Positions 1 to 8,154 of a stretch of DNA of 39,418 nucleotides are shown here, one piece after another. This stretch comes from Thiomonas sp. FB-6 (GTDB lineage: Bacteria > Pseudomonadota > Gammaproteobacteria > Burkholderiales > Burkholderiaceae_C): contig NZ_KB898497.1 of the NCBI RefSeq assembly GCF_000377645.1, forward strand, positions 1-39,418, given 5' to 3'. The notes beneath the pieces are model-generated. The model saw only the letters and a list, made by a program, of their open reading frames with translations. It did not search any database and had not been told where the DNA came from. Both the position numbers and the translations under genes were made by a program. Numbering within the stretch: the first letter of the stretch is position 1; every line of letters begins with the position of its first letter.

Positions 1-15
1 GGAAGCACTGAAGAA
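1..15 (+). repeat. Left terminal inverted repeat of the IS5-type element
   Basis: GGAAGCACTGA at bases 1-11 mirrors the right end (1222-1232) with one mismatch. The inner extent of the repeat is uncertain. Confidence 0.75.
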
Positions 16-141
16 ATGACCTCTTGGGCGAAGCCGCTTGTATCCATGGTCGCGAACTGTGCGAAAAACGGGCGTTTCGCGGTCAGGAGGTCCGAAGCGC
101 GGCCGAAAATCGGCAGCGGACGCCGCCCTTTGCCCCATTTT

Positions 142-1131
142 TCACACTGCGGACGCACCTCGGGTGTCGGAGTTCCAAACCAGCCTGCGCGCCAGCATCA
201 GATTGGCCATGGCGAACAGCGTGTGCAACTGCGCCGTGTTCTTCGCCAGGCCGCGGTAGCGCGCCTTGCGGTGCCGAAAGAGGTTCTTCACGACGTGGAA
301 CGGGTGCTCAACCTTGGCGCGGATGCTGGCCTTGATCTGCTCGATCCACTCCAGCTTCTGCGCCCAGCCGTGCCCGGCCAGCGCGCGGCGCTTGCCGGGG
401 CGCATGGCCACATGCCAGTTGACCGGAACACCGATGTTCTCCTCGCGCTTGGCCACGCCCTGGTAGCCCGCATCGGCGAAGACATCCTCCTCGTCGCCAT
501 GCAGCAGATCTTGTGCCCGGGTCACATCAGCCACATTGGCGGCGGTGCCGACCACGGTGTGCACCAGCCCCGATTGGGCATCGACGCCGATATGGGCCTT
601 CATGCCGAAATGCCACGCGTTGCCTTTCTTGGTCTGGTGCATCTCGGGGTCGCGATCCCCCTTGGCGTTCTTGGTCGACGGCGGCGCCTCGATGATGGTC
701 GCATCCACCACCGTGCCGCGCCGCAGGAACAGCCCCTTGGCCGCCAGGTGCGCGTTGATGGTCGTGAAGATGGTTTCGGTGAGCTGCTTGTCTTCGAGCA
801 GGCGGCGGAACTTGAGCAGCGTCGTGGCGTCGGGTGCCGACTCGCGGCCCAGATCGATGCCAACGAAGCGCCGGATCGCCTGGCTGTCGTAGATGGCATC
901 CTCGATGCCTTCGTCCGACAGCCCGAAGCAGTTCTGCGCGATGTACATGCGCAGCATGCGCTCCAGTCCGATCGGCGGGCGACCGCGGCCACCGCCCTTC
1001 GGATAGTGGCGCTCGATCGCCGCGACCAACTCGCCCCACGGCGTCATCGCTTCGATCTCGGCCAGGAAGCGGTCGCGTCGCGTCTGCCGCTTCTTGCTCC
1101 CGTACTCGTACTCGGAAAAGCTCGTCTGCAT
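142..1131 (-). CDS. IS5-family transposase
   Basis: This is a DDE transposase that cuts and pastes its own insertion sequence. The start is placed at the ATG at 1131, giving 329 residues beginning MQTSFSEYEYGSKKRQTRRD, the usual N-terminus of IS5-group enzymes. An in-frame ATG at 1179 would add 16 atypical residues. An N-terminal DUF772-type region contains RRFVGIDLG and DATTLLKFRRLLE. The catalytic triad is visible as the first Asp in VVDATIIEAP, the second in DVFADAGYQG, and the Glu in KASIRAKVEHPFHVVK, followed by the family signature FRHRKARYRGLAKN near the C-terminus. The frame is intact, with no frameshift or internal stop, so the enzyme may be active. It is transcribed leftward, away from the chromosomal genes to its right. 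Confidence 0.93.
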   Translation of the reverse strand: MQTSFSEYEYGSKKRQTRRDRFLAEIEAMTPWGELVAAIERHYPKGGGRGRPPIGLERMLRMYIAQNCFGLSDEGIEDAIYDSQAIRRFVGIDLGRESAPDATTLLKFRRLLEDKQLTETIFTTINAHLAAKGLFLRRGTVVDATIIEAPPSTKNAKGDRDPEMHQTKKGNAWHFGMKAHIGVDAQSGLVHTVVGTAANVADVTRAQDLLHGDEEDVFADAGYQGVAKREENIGVPVNWHVAMRPGKRRALAGHGWAQKLEWIEQIKASIRAKVEHPFHVVKNLFRHRKARYRGLAKNTAQLHTLFAMANLMLARRLVWNSDTRGASAV

Positions 1132-1218
1132 CGTCGTTCCTCGCGCTCTCGGACGTTCAGGACCATTGTTCCAGTTCACGCCCCGCTCGGCCAGCGTGCG
1201 ATGCCAGCCGCCCCGAAT

Positions 1219-1232
1219 TGATCAGTGTTTCC
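1219..1232 (-). repeat. Right terminal inverted repeat of the IS5-type element
   Basis: Read on the minus strand from 1232 this is GGAAACACTGATCA. It lies about 90 bases upstream of the transposase start and is followed outside by CTAG, the presumed target duplication. Confidence 0.75.
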
Positions 1233-1504
1233 CTAGGAGAATTGCATGGTTTGCATGACTTCATGCACCAGCCGCGCAATGGAACCGCCACGCCGCGGCC
1301 GAGCGGAAGGCATCACAGTCCCCGCTGCATCCGGGCAGTACAGATCATGCCGGCCGCCTCATGTACCGCCCGGATCCGGCCCGCGCTGCACCTGACGCGC
1401 CTTGCCGCGAGCCTGTAGAGTTCGGCCATGCCGCGCGGCTCGGCGACTCCCCCGGGAACCCCCGGGGCCGCGCGATTCCCTTCCCTCTTCGTGTTCCGTT
1501 GCGC
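1233..1504. other. Intergenic region between the IS and the LysE-type gene
   Basis: I see no convincing coding sequence in these 272 bases. Three tandem 9-mers, two of them starting TTGCATG and the third a variant (TTCATGCAC), lie at 1242-1268 just outside the IS end. A short inverted repeat with arms GGGAA/TTCCC at 1454-1480 lies 25 bases before the exporter start. No clear promoter could be assigned. Confidence 0.4.
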
Positions 1505-2113
1505 ATGTCCCATGCAAGCCTGATGGCCTTCGCCTTGTTCGCCTTCGCGGCGTCGATCACGCCGGGCCCCAACAACCTGATGCTGCTGGCCTCGGGTGCC
1601 AACTTCGGCCTGCGCGCCTCGCTGCCGCACCTGCTGGGCGTGGCCTGCGGCTTCCTGTTCCTCGTGGCCTGCGTGGGATTCGGCCTGGCCGAGGTGTTCT
1701 CGCGCCTGCCCTGGCTGTACGCGCTGATGCGCTGGGCGGGAGCCGCCTATCTGCTGTACCTGGCCTGGCGCATGGCCAACGCGGCGCCGCCGGATCCGTC
1801 GCGGCGGGCGGCGGCGCGTCCGATGAGCTTCCTGGGCGCCGTGGCCTTCCAGTGGGTGAACCCCAAGGCCTGGCTGATGGCCGTGAGCGCCTTCAGCACC
1901 TACATCCCCGCCACCAGCGGCGCGCTCGTGCTGCTGGGGGCGATCGCGATGTTCGGCGCCATCAACCTGCCCAGCATCACCGCGTGGGCGGTCGGCGGCA
2001 CCCAGTTGCAGCGCCTGCTGCAGACCCGGCGCCGGGTCGTGGTCTTCAACCTGCTGATGGCGGCCCTGCTGGTGGCTTCGCTGCTGCCGATGCTGCGCGC
2101 CGCGCATCCTTAG
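1505..2113 (+). CDS. LysE/RhtB-family amino-acid exporter
   Basis: This 202-residue inner-membrane protein belongs to the LysE/RhtB/threonine-efflux superfamily, which exports amino acids and related small metabolites. The signature ITPGPNNLMLLASGANFG lies at about residues 17-34, followed by five or six hydrophobic helices. A charged loop with RRAAARPMSF and the conserved NPKAWLM motif (about residue 119) separate the N- and C-terminal halves. The ATG at 1505 is chosen because it begins directly before the first helix; the upstream in-frame ATG at 1361 would add 48 residues of non-family sequence. Its 3' end overlaps the convergent ftsH-like gene by 68 bases (2046-2113). The substrate cannot be predicted. 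Confidence 0.88.
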   Translation: MSHASLMAFALFAFAASITPGPNNLMLLASGANFGLRASLPHLLGVACGFLFLVACVGFGLAEVFSRLPWLYALMRWAGAAYLLYLAWRMANAAPPDPSRRAAARPMSFLGAVAFQWVNPKAWLMAVSAFSTYIPATSGALVLLGAIAMFGAINLPSITAWAVGGTQLQRLLQTRRRVVVFNLLMAALLVASLLPMLRAAHP

Positions 2114-4043
2114 CGTCCAGGCCGAGCACGTCACGCAGGTCGGCCTCGGTCAGGGTCTCACGGCTGAGGAGCAGCGCGGCCCCCTGCTCCAGCTGCGCGC
2201 GGCGTTGCTGCAGCAGCGAGCGAGCGTGCTCGAAGGCCGCCCCCACCAGTTCGCGCACCGCGCAGTCGATCTCGCGTGCGGTCTGCTCGCTGTAGTTGCG
2301 CTGCGCGGGCAGCGGCGTGCCCAGCATGCTCTGCGGCGTGTCCTCCAACGCCACCTGGCCCAGCGAATCCACCATGGCGTAGCGCGTGGCCATGCTGCGC
2401 GCGATGTCGCTGGCCTTGGCCAGGTCGTCCGCGGCGCCGGTGGACAGCACGCCGAACACCAGGGACTCGGCCGCGCGCCCGCCCATCAGCACGGCCATCT
2501 TGTTCTCCAGCTCGACGCGGGTCATCAGGTAGCGGTCCTCGGTGGGGCGCTGGATGGTGTAGCCCAGCGAGCCGATACCGCGCGGGATGATCGACACCTT
2601 GTGCACCACCTCGCTGCCGGGCAGGCTCATGGCCACCAGCGCATGCCCCATTTCGTGGTGCGCCACCACCTCGCGCTCGTGGGGATTGAGCAGTCGGTTG
2701 CGCTTTTCCAGGCCGGCGACGATGCGCTCGACGGCGCGCGTGAAATGGTCGGCGTTCACGGCCTGGGCGTCGTCGCGCGTCGCCAGCAGCGCCGCCTCGT
2801 TGACCAGGTTGGCCAGGTCAGCGCCCGAAAAGCCCGGGGTCAGCGCGGCCACCTGCTCCAGGTCCACGGCGGGATCCAGGCGCACCTTGCGCGCGTGCAC
2901 GCGCAGGATCTGCACCCGCCCGACCTTGTCGGGCCGGTCCACGAGAACCTGGCGGTCGAAACGCCCGGCGCGCAGCAGCGCGGGGTCGAGAATCTCCGGG
3001 CGGTTGGTGGCGGACAGGATCACCAGCCCCGAGCTGGGGTCGAAGCCGTCGAGCTCGACCAGCAGCTGGTTCAGGGTCTGCTCCTTCTCGTCGTGCCCGC
3101 CGCCGAAGGGCGCCGCGGCGCGCGCGCGCCCCAGCGCGTCGAGTTCGTCGATGAAAATGATCGCCGGCGCCTTCGCCCGCGCCTGCTCGAACAGGTCGCG
3201 CACGCGGGCGGCGCCCACGCCCACGAACATTTCCACGAACTCCGAGCCGCTGATGGAGAAAAAGGGCACTCCGGCCTCGCCCGCCACCGCGCGCGCGAGC
3301 AGGGTCTTGCCGGTGCCCGGCGGCCCTACCAGCAGCACCCCCTTGGGCGCGCGCGCGCCCAGGCGCCCGTGGCCCTGCGGATCCTTGAGGAACTCCACCA
3401 CCTCCTGCAGCTCGTGCTTGGCCTCGTCGACGCCGGCCACGTCGGCGTAGCTCACGCCGGTGCTGTTTTCCATGTACACCTTGGCGTGGCTCTTGCCGAT
3501 GGACAGGAACCCTCCGCCCAGGCCGCCCTGCCGGTCCGCGAAACGCCGCACCATGAAATACCACACCCCGAAAAAGGCCAGGGCCGGGAACACCCACGAC
3601 AACAGATTGGCCAGCCAGGCGTTGCTGGGCAGCTGTTCGTAGCGCACGCCGTAGCGCTGCAGCTGCTGCGCCACCTGCGGATCCACGCGCAGCGCGGCCA
3701 GCTTGGTCGGCCCCTTCGGCGCGGGCTGGCGCAGCGTGCCGGTGATGGTCTGTTCGCCCAGCTGCACCTCGCTGAAGCGGCCCTGCTGCAGGGCAGCCTC
3801 GAATTCGCTGTAGGGCACGGTCTGCACCTGGGAGGCGCCCTGCCACAGGCCCTGCAGCCACAACAGCAGCATCAGCGCCACCAGCCAGTAGCCGAAATGG
3901 ATGCGCGCCTTGGGATCCAGGCTCGGCAGGCGCATGCGCCGCGGGGCCGGGCGGCCGGCTTCGTCGCGAGGGTCCGAGGCACCGGACCGTTGCGCGGCGT
4001 CGGGCTCGCGCCCGGCTCGGGGCTCGTCGTCAGGCTGGGGCAT
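2046..4043 (-). CDS. ftsH: FtsH-type ATP-dependent zinc metalloprotease (probable second paralogue)
   Basis: This is a membrane-anchored AAA+ protease of 665 residues that extracts and degrades membrane and cytosolic proteins as a hexamer. A Pro/Arg-rich N-terminus is followed by a helix at about 49-66, a periplasmic FtsH_ext domain, and a second helix at about 147-165. The AAA module has Walker A GPPGTGKT (240-247), Walker [11 protein letters not shown] (about 295-304) and the arginine-finger region AGRFDRQ (about 359-365). The peptidase M41 motif is HEMGH (463-467); the family norm is HEAGH, but the zinc-binding HExxH is kept. A good Shine-Dalgarno (GGAGG) precedes the ATG at 4043. It sits directly downstream of the ba3-oxidase operon, unlike the usual rlmE-ftsH-folP context of the essential copy, so I infer an additional, possibly stress- or oxidase-linked paralogue. 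Confidence 0.93.
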   Translation of the reverse strand: MPQPDDEPRAGREPDAAQRSGASDPRDEAGRPAPRRMRLPSLDPKARIHFGYWLVALMLLLWLQGLWQGASQVQTVPYSEFEAALQQGRFSEVQLGEQTITGTLRQPAPKGPTKLAALRVDPQVAQQLQRYGVRYEQLPSNAWLANLLSWVFPALAFFGVWYFMVRRFADRQGGLGGGFLSIGKSHAKVYMENSTGVSYADVAGVDEAKHELQEVVEFLKDPQGHGRLGARAPKGVLLVGPPGTGKTLLARAVAGEAGVPFFSISGSEFVEMFVGVGAARVRDLFEQARAKAPAIIFIDELDALGRARAAAPFGGGHDEKEQTLNQLLVELDGFDPSSGLVILSATNRPEILDPALLRAGRFDRQVLVDRPDKVGRVQILRVHARKVRLDPAVDLEQVAALTPGFSGADLANLVNEAALLATRDDAQAVNADHFTRAVERIVAGLEKRNRLLNPHEREVVAHHEMGHALVAMSLPGSEVVHKVSIIPRGIGSLGYTIQRPTEDRYLMTRVELENKMAVLMGGRAAESLVFGVLSTGAADDLAKASDIARSMATRYAMVDSLGQVALEDTPQSMLGTPLPAQRNYSEQTAREIDCAVRELVGAAFEHARSLLQQRRAQLEQGAALLLSRETLTEADLRDVLGLDAKDARRAASAAAKPPAGPPSAG

Positions 4044-4081
4044 CGCGCATCCTCCAGAGGTCCTTCGCGGGTTCCAGCATA

Positions 4082-4097
4082 CGCGGGAGCACCCGCG
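4082..4097 (-). terminator. GC-rich hairpin between the oxidase operon and ftsH
   Basis: The perfect 6-bp stem CGCGGG/CCCGCG with a 4-base loop AGCA lies between the ctaG-like stop (4110) and the ftsH start (4043). There is no T-run, so it may be an attenuator, a weak terminator or chance in GC-rich DNA. Confidence 0.35.
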
Positions 4098-4109
4098 CGA
4101 ACCTTGCGT

Positions 4110-4832
4110 TCACGCATCCCCCATGATCAACAGCCATGCCGCGCGAAACTGCAGCGGCAGGCCGGCGACGAACATGGCCAGCCCCGCGTAGTGCTGGTCC
4201 TGCAGCGGACTGAGGTTCCACAGGCACAGCACGTCCAGGTAGGGCATGTACAGCACGCTCGGGCTCCACACCCAGACCGCGGCGACCAGCATCATCGGCA
4301 GGGTGGCCAGCCAGCCCACCAGCCCGGCCAGCCAGCGCCGCCGGATGCCGCGGCTGCCCTCCAGCAGCTGCGCCCACATCATCAGCCCGCCGAGCAGCAG
4401 CAGCACGCCGATGGGCGCGCTGTACACGGCGTCGCCCAGCGCGGTCTCGAACAGGCCGGGCAGGTTCAGTGCCAGGGTCAGCAGCACGAACACCGCCACC
4501 GCCACCCAGGGGTCCAGCAGCCAGCGCGCCCACCAGCGGTGGCGCGCCGCCCCCCAGGAGGCGCGTACCCGCGCGGGAACGCCCAGCAGCAGCAGCGGTG
4601 ACACGCCCTGGCCGAGCAGCATCAGCGCGGCGGCGTAGACACTCATGGACTGCAAGGGATCGTGCAGGCCCCAGGCCGCGGCCAGCGTCGCGGCGCAGCC
4701 CGCCACGAACAGGGCAGCGCGCCCCGCGCCCCAGGCGCCGCGCCGCGCCTGCCAGGCGTAGACGGCCAGCACCGCCAGCACGCCAAGGGTCCAGCCCATC
4801 CACGCGCCGCGGCCCCAGGACAGCGGGCTCAT
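4110..4832 (-). CDS. CtaG-like (caa3/ba3) cytochrome oxidase assembly membrane protein, degenerate
   Basis: This 240-residue polytopic inner-membrane protein has about seven hydrophobic segments. It resembles the caa3_CtaG family, thought to help insert copper into haem-copper oxidases. The family-like C-terminal stretch PLQDQHYAGLAMFVAGLP (about residues 208-225) supports the call, as does its position as last gene of the oxidase operon. The segment that normally carries the conserved histidines (HMxxH type) here reads ALMLLGQGV (about 69-77) and has no His, so the canonical metal-binding chemistry may be lost. The start ATG at 4832 overlaps the stop of the upstream Sco gene in an ATGA junction, so translation is probably coupled. 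An upstream in-frame ORF extension is a shadow of the Sco gene. Confidence 0.78.
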   Translation of the reverse strand: MSPLSWGRGAWMGWTLGVLAVLAVYAWQARRGAWGAGRAALFVAGCAATLAAAWGLHDPLQSMSVYAAALMLLGQGVSPLLLLGVPARVRASWGAARHRWWARWLLDPWVAVAVFVLLTLALNLPGLFETALGDAVYSAPIGVLLLLGGLMMWAQLLEGSRGIRRRWLAGLVGWLATLPMMLVAAVWVWSPSVLYMPYLDVLCLWNLSPLQDQHYAGLAMFVAGLPLQFRAAWLLIMGDA

Positions 4833-5497
4833 CGCAACAAGGCACGCAGGTCCGCGCGCAACAGGCCGCGCGCGGCCAGCTGGGCATAACCGTAGCGGGC
4901 GCGCAGGTGCCCCTGCGGGCCCACCAGGGTGACCGAGGCGCTGTGGTCGAACCAGTAGTCCCCGCCGCCGCGGGCATCGTCGACCCGGCGCCAGCGCACC
5001 CCCCACTCGGCCGCGCTGCGCGCGGTGGCCCCGGCATCGCCGCGCAGGCCCCGCGCTCCGGGCAGCAAGGCGTCGAGATAGACCCGCAGCACCTTCGGAG
5101 TGTCGCGTGCGGGATCCAGGGTGACGAACACCACGCGCACCCGGCGCGAGCGCGCGCCCAGGCCGTCCAGCACGCGCGCCAGGCGCACGAGGGTCAGCGG
5201 GCATACGTCGGGGCAGTGGGTGTAGCCGAAGAACACCAGCACGGCATCACCGCGCTGGTCCCCCCAGTCGAAGGCCCTGCCGTGCGTGTCGAGCAGGCCC
5301 CGGAAGGCCGGCGCGGGCCGGCCGTCGAGCGCCTGCCCGTGCAGATCGGGCCCGGCCCGGCCGGCGCGCCCCCAGGCCCACAACAGCAGCCCGAGCAGCA
5401 GGCAGGCCAGCAGCGCGCGCAGTGCCGAGCCCCGCCAATCCCCGCCGGGCCGTGGGGGCCCGGCTGCCGCGTCACCAGATGTGGAAACCGACGGCAT
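4829..5497 (-). CDS. SCO1/SenC-family copper chaperone for cytochrome oxidase
   Basis: This membrane-anchored thioredoxin-fold protein of 222 residues delivers copper to, or reduces, the CuA site of cytochrome oxidase subunit II. A single helix (about residues 26-43) anchors it, with the domain facing the periplasm. The copper-binding CxxxC is THCPDVCP (Cys95, Cys99) and the distal histidine is His185 in YWFDHSAS, so all three ligands are present. The family block [10 protein letters not shown] follows at about 126-135. The start ATG at 5497 lies 26 bases inside the end of the subunit I gene and its stop overlaps the next start, placing it in one coupled transcript with the oxidase it presumably serves. 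Confidence 0.93.
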   Translation of the reverse strand: MPSVSTSGDAAAGPPRPGGDWRGSALRALLACLLLGLLLWAWGRAGRAGPDLHGQALDGRPAPAFRGLLDTHGRAFDWGDQRGDAVLVFFGYTHCPDVCPLTLVRLARVLDGLGARSRRVRVVFVTLDPARDTPKVLRVYLDALLPGARGLRGDAGATARSAAEWGVRWRRVDDARGGGDYWFDHSASVTLVGPQGHLRARYGYAQLAARGLLRADLRALLR

Positions 5498-7175
5498 GGA
5501 TGGGATGCGTGAACATCGGCCACAGGGTCGGGATGTACACCGCCAGCGTGACGACCAGCGTGACCACGGTCCACAGCACCAGGGGCTCGGCGATGCGCGC
5601 CATCACCGAATGCTCCGGCCCGGTGATCACCTCGGTGAAGGGGATCTGGCGCATCGCCTGCTCGTCGCGGCGGCCGAACAGGGTGCCGAAGAAACAGACG
5701 AAGAAGGCGATGCCTCCCAGCGCCGCGATCACGCCGCCGATGCCCACCAGCTGCAGCGACCCGTGCACGGCGCCGTACAGGCGCATGTACTGGTCGTGCG
5801 GCAGCGCCGAGATCCAGGCACGGCGCGGCACGCCGTCCAGGCCCGCCCAGTGCCCCGCGAAGCCCCACAGCATGAGCCCGGCGAACCACAGCCACACCGA
5901 GGCCAGCGCCAGGCGCGGCGCGAACAGGCGCCGTCCCGTCAGGTGCGGCAGCAGCCAGAAGCTCACGCCCATGAAGACCAGCGTGGTCATTGTGCCCACG
6001 GTCAGGTGGAAGTGCGCGGGAATCCACAGGGTGTTGTGCACCACGTTGTCGAGCTGCCAGCTGGCGTTGACGATGCCGCCGGCGCCGCCGAAGATGAAAC
6101 TGACCAGCGCCAGCACCTGCGCCGCCACCGAGGGGTCGCGCCAAGGCAGCGCGTTCCACCAGCCCATCAGGCCCTTGCCGCCGCGCCTGCGCCCGGCGTA
6201 CTCCAGGCTCAGTGCCACCGTGAAGGCGGTGATCAGGCTGGGAATCGCCACCGACAGGGTCAGCGCGGTCACCACGCCCTTGATCACCGGGGCGATGCCG
6301 GGGTCGGTGTACTGGTGGTGGGTTCCCACCGGCACCGAGAACACCATCAGCAGCAGGAAGGCCAGACGCGCCAGCGGGTCGGACACCAGCTTGCCGCCGG
6401 CCTGGCGCGGCAGCAGCGCGTAGATGGAGATGTAGCCCGGCATCAGCCAGTAGTACACGATCGGATGCCCGGTCCACCAGAACAGGGTGCGCGCCAGCAA
6501 CGGATCCACGGTGGACGTCAGCCCGAGCGACCAGGGATCCAGCAGGAACACCGCCTCGCTGGCCGCTCCCAGCGCGGCCAGCAGCCACATGAGCAGGATG
6601 CTCGCGCTCATGAAGGTCACCAGCGGTGTGATCTGCCCCGGATGGGCGCGCTTCCAGCGCGCGCGCAGGTCCATGACCACGATCAGCGGCAGCAGGCTGG
6701 CCACCACCACCAGCGTGATGCCCAGGTAGAAGTAGGGACTGCCCTGCAGCGGCGGGTAGAAGGTGTAGAGCACGCTCGAGGAGTTGTCGAACATGGCATA
6801 GGCCGCCATCAGCGTGCCCAGCAGCATCAGGCCGTAGGTGAACCAGCCCAGCGCCAGGTTGGGCCGCAGCTTGAGTTCACGCGCCGGCAGGTACATGAGC
6901 CAGCCGGAGATGGTGAAGAAGGTGAACACGAAGGCGTTGAGCACGCCGTGCAGGGTCAGACCCTGGTAGTAGGTCTTGAGGAACGGGGCCAGGTAGGGAT
7001 AGAGGTTGATGCCCGCGTAATTGGCTCCCTGCAGCACGCCGATGGCGATGCCCACCAGCAGCGCGCAAAAGCCCGTGACCCAGAAGGCCAGCAGCAGGCG
7101 CTTGGCCGCGGCCACGTCCCGGGACACCGAAAGCGCGGCGGGCTGCGCGCCGCCTTGCGTCATGACGGCGCTCAT
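5472..7175 (-). CDS. ba3-type (B-family) cytochrome c oxidase subunit I
   Basis: This is the catalytic subunit of a haem-copper terminal oxidase, 567 residues and about 13 helices, reducing O2 and pumping protons. Expected ligands are visible: His76 in [11 protein letters not shown] (low-spin haem), His237 and Tyr241 in the CuB/cross-link motif [13 protein letters not shown], His286-His287 in VGTHHQY, and His388 and His390 in [10 protein letters not shown] (haem ligands). The HGVLNA and [12 protein letters not shown] forms are characteristic of B-type (ba3) enzymes rather than A-type aa3. The ATG at 7175 overlaps the subunit II stop as ATGA. The much longer upstream reading frame is a shadow of subunit II. 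B-type oxidases generally have high oxygen affinity, which suggests use under low oxygen. Confidence 0.95.
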   Translation of the reverse strand: MSAVMTQGGAQPAALSVSRDVAAAKRLLLAFWVTGFCALLVGIAIGVLQGANYAGINLYPYLAPFLKTYYQGLTLHGVLNAFVFTFFTISGWLMYLPARELKLRPNLALGWFTYGLMLLGTLMAAYAMFDNSSSVLYTFYPPLQGSPYFYLGITLVVVASLLPLIVVMDLRARWKRAHPGQITPLVTFMSASILLMWLLAALGAASEAVFLLDPWSLGLTSTVDPLLARTLFWWTGHPIVYYWLMPGYISIYALLPRQAGGKLVSDPLARLAFLLLMVFSVPVGTHHQYTDPGIAPVIKGVVTALTLSVAIPSLITAFTVALSLEYAGRRRGGKGLMGWWNALPWRDPSVAAQVLALVSFIFGGAGGIVNASWQLDNVVHNTLWIPAHFHLTVGTMTTLVFMGVSFWLLPHLTGRRLFAPRLALASVWLWFAGLMLWGFAGHWAGLDGVPRRAWISALPHDQYMRLYGAVHGSLQLVGIGGVIAALGGIAFFVCFFGTLFGRRDEQAMRQIPFTEVITGPEHSVMARIAEPLVLWTVVTLVVTLAVYIPTLWPMFTHPIHAVGFHIW

Positions 7176-7708
7176 GCGTGAGCCCTCCCGGTGATGATGA
7201 TCTTGCCGATCATCGCCTGGTGCCCTGCCCCGCAGTACTCGTTGCAGATGATGTAGTAAGTGCCGGGCTTGTCGAAGGTGTAGCTCACGTGCCCCACCAC
7301 GCCGGGGATGGCCGTCAGGTTGATGCTGGTGCCCTGGATCTCGAATCCGTGCAGCACGTCGCCGCTGGTGACGTAGAAGGTCACGTGCGCGCCGGCCGGC
7401 AGGGTCAGCGGGGTGGCGCTTCCGGGGGTCCAGGACCAGATGCGCCCCATCTCGTACACGCTGTAGGAGTTGGGGCCGGTCTGCTTCACGCCGCTGCCCT
7501 GGAAATCCGCCAGCGTGGCGGGGGTGTTGGGGTCGGCGTAGATGTGCGTTGTCTTGGCCACCACGCCGTAGTCGTGCACGACCAGGTAGACCGCGGCGAT
7601 GAACAGCGCCGCGATCATGACCACCGAAAGGAACACCCACGCGCGCTCGTGGCGCTGCGCGGCCTGGTGGAAGCGGTGCTCGAAGGCATCCTTCGTCGTC
7701 GAACTCAT
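7172..7708 (-). CDS. ba3-type cytochrome c oxidase subunit II (CuA subunit)
   Basis: This 178-residue subunit accepts electrons from cytochrome c through its CuA centre. One N-terminal helix (about residues 23-44) anchors a periplasmic cupredoxin domain. The CuA ligands are His120 in [10 protein letters not shown] and the cluster [12 protein letters not shown], giving Cys155, Glu157, Cys159, His163 and Met166, so the site is complete. It is short, as expected for B-type oxidases, and has no fused cytochrome c domain. It follows the small subunit by 9 bases and overlaps subunit I by 4 bases. It is therefore the second gene of the coupled operon. Confidence 0.95.
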   Translation of the reverse strand: MSSTTKDAFEHRFHQAAQRHERAWVFLSVVMIAALFIAAVYLVVHDYGVVAKTTHIYADPNTPATLADFQGSGVKQTGPNSYSVYEMGRIWSWTPGSATPLTLPAGAHVTFYVTSGDVLHGFEIQGTSINLTAIPGVVGHVSYTFDKPGTYYIICNEYCGAGHQAMIGKIIITGRAHA

Positions 7709-7717
7709 GGCGCGTCC

Positions 7718-7918
7718 TCAGGCGTGGGCGGAGAAGAACACCGCGATCATCGTCCACAGCGCGACGACCACCACGAACAGCGCGCCGACGATCACCCAGG
7801 CCCCCATCGGGCGGGCGAATCGCAGATCGGGGACGGGCCAGTCGGGCTCGGCCAGCGCTGGCGCGCCAGCGCGCGCGCCGGGCAGCGCGAGCGGCTGATA
7901 AGGGTGCTCTACGGACAT
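7718..7918 (-). CDS. Small one-helix protein heading the ba3 oxidase operon (probable subunit IIa-like)
   Basis: This 66-residue protein starts [18 protein letters not shown] and has one transmembrane helix at about residues 39-62 ([20 protein letters not shown]). The ATG at 7918 is preceded by a strong Shine-Dalgarno (AAGGAG, 8 bases away); a longer in-frame start at 7966 has no such site. It ends 9 bases before subunit II. Single-helix accessory subunits are known in ba3 oxidases (subunit IIa of Thermus), and the position suggests the same role. The sequence itself carries no diagnostic motif, so the function is inferred from context. Confidence 0.8.
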   Translation of the reverse strand: MSVEHPYQPLALPGARAGAPALAEPDWPVPDLRFARPMGAWVIVGALFVVVVALWTMIAVFFSAHA

Positions 7919-8144
7919 GAACGAGGCTCCTTGCAGGAATGCGGGTCGGGAACGACACCAGAGCAAAGCCTAGGCAAGTCGAGCCGCCATTCGCTTGCGC
8001 TAAGTCAGACGGCGCGGCGAAGCTTTCAACACAGATGCATCCGAATGTTTCATGCGCATGGAGTCCATTCTGCGCACGAATGTGGCTCGCGGGGCAAAAA
8101 CCATGCCGCCTGTGTGCGTATAGGCGGGGCCCGCCCCGGGCCCT
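7919..8144. promoter_or_regulatory. Upstream region of the ba3 oxidase operon with repeated GAATG/CATTC motifs
   Basis: This 226-base region is comparatively AT-richer than its surroundings and must hold the oxidase promoter. Five copies of the pentamer GAATG or its complement occur at 7937-7941, 7988-7992, 8043-8047, 8066-8070 and 8078-8082. The last two form an inverted pair separated by 7 bases. I see no clear FNR box or sigma-70 -35/-10 pair. The operator role is inferred. Confidence 0.4.
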
Positions 8145-8154
8145 TCAGAAGGGC
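8140..8154 (-). terminator. Hairpin over the stop codon of the DUF1624 gene
   Basis: GCCCTT and AAGGGC form a perfect 6-bp stem around a 3-base loop that includes the stop codon region of the gene ending at 8145. It is followed on the minus strand by more GC-rich pairing (GGCGGGGCCCGCC, 8123-8135). There is no T-run, so termination is a guess. Confidence 0.35.

Larger units (their letters stand above)
1..1232 (-). mobile_element. IS5-family insertion sequence, apparently complete, left end at the window edge
   Basis: The element consists of one transposase gene flanked by imperfect terminal inverted repeats. The left end reads GGAAGCACTGA from base 1. The right end, read on the minus strand from base 1232, is GGAAACACTGA, matching at 10 of 11 positions. 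Directly outside the right repeat is CTAG (1233-1236), which fits the YTAR-type 4-bp target known for IS5-group elements. The length of about 1.23 kb is normal for the group. The base before position 1 is not available, so the left target copy cannot be checked. No passenger gene is present. Confidence 0.85.

Noticed and set aside
1453-1480. Possible third, degenerate copy of hairpin B (arms GGGAA/TTCCC around a GGGGCCG-containing loop)
   Set aside because: Only one hairpin is present, it is not at a gene 3' end, and similarity to the other copies is short enough to be chance in GC-rich DNA.
2046-2113. Frameshift or misassembly to explain the 68-base convergent overlap of the LysE-type gene and ftsH
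   Set aside because: Both reading frames keep plausible C-termini to their stops; the ftsH tail is just a low-complexity Ala/Pro extension.
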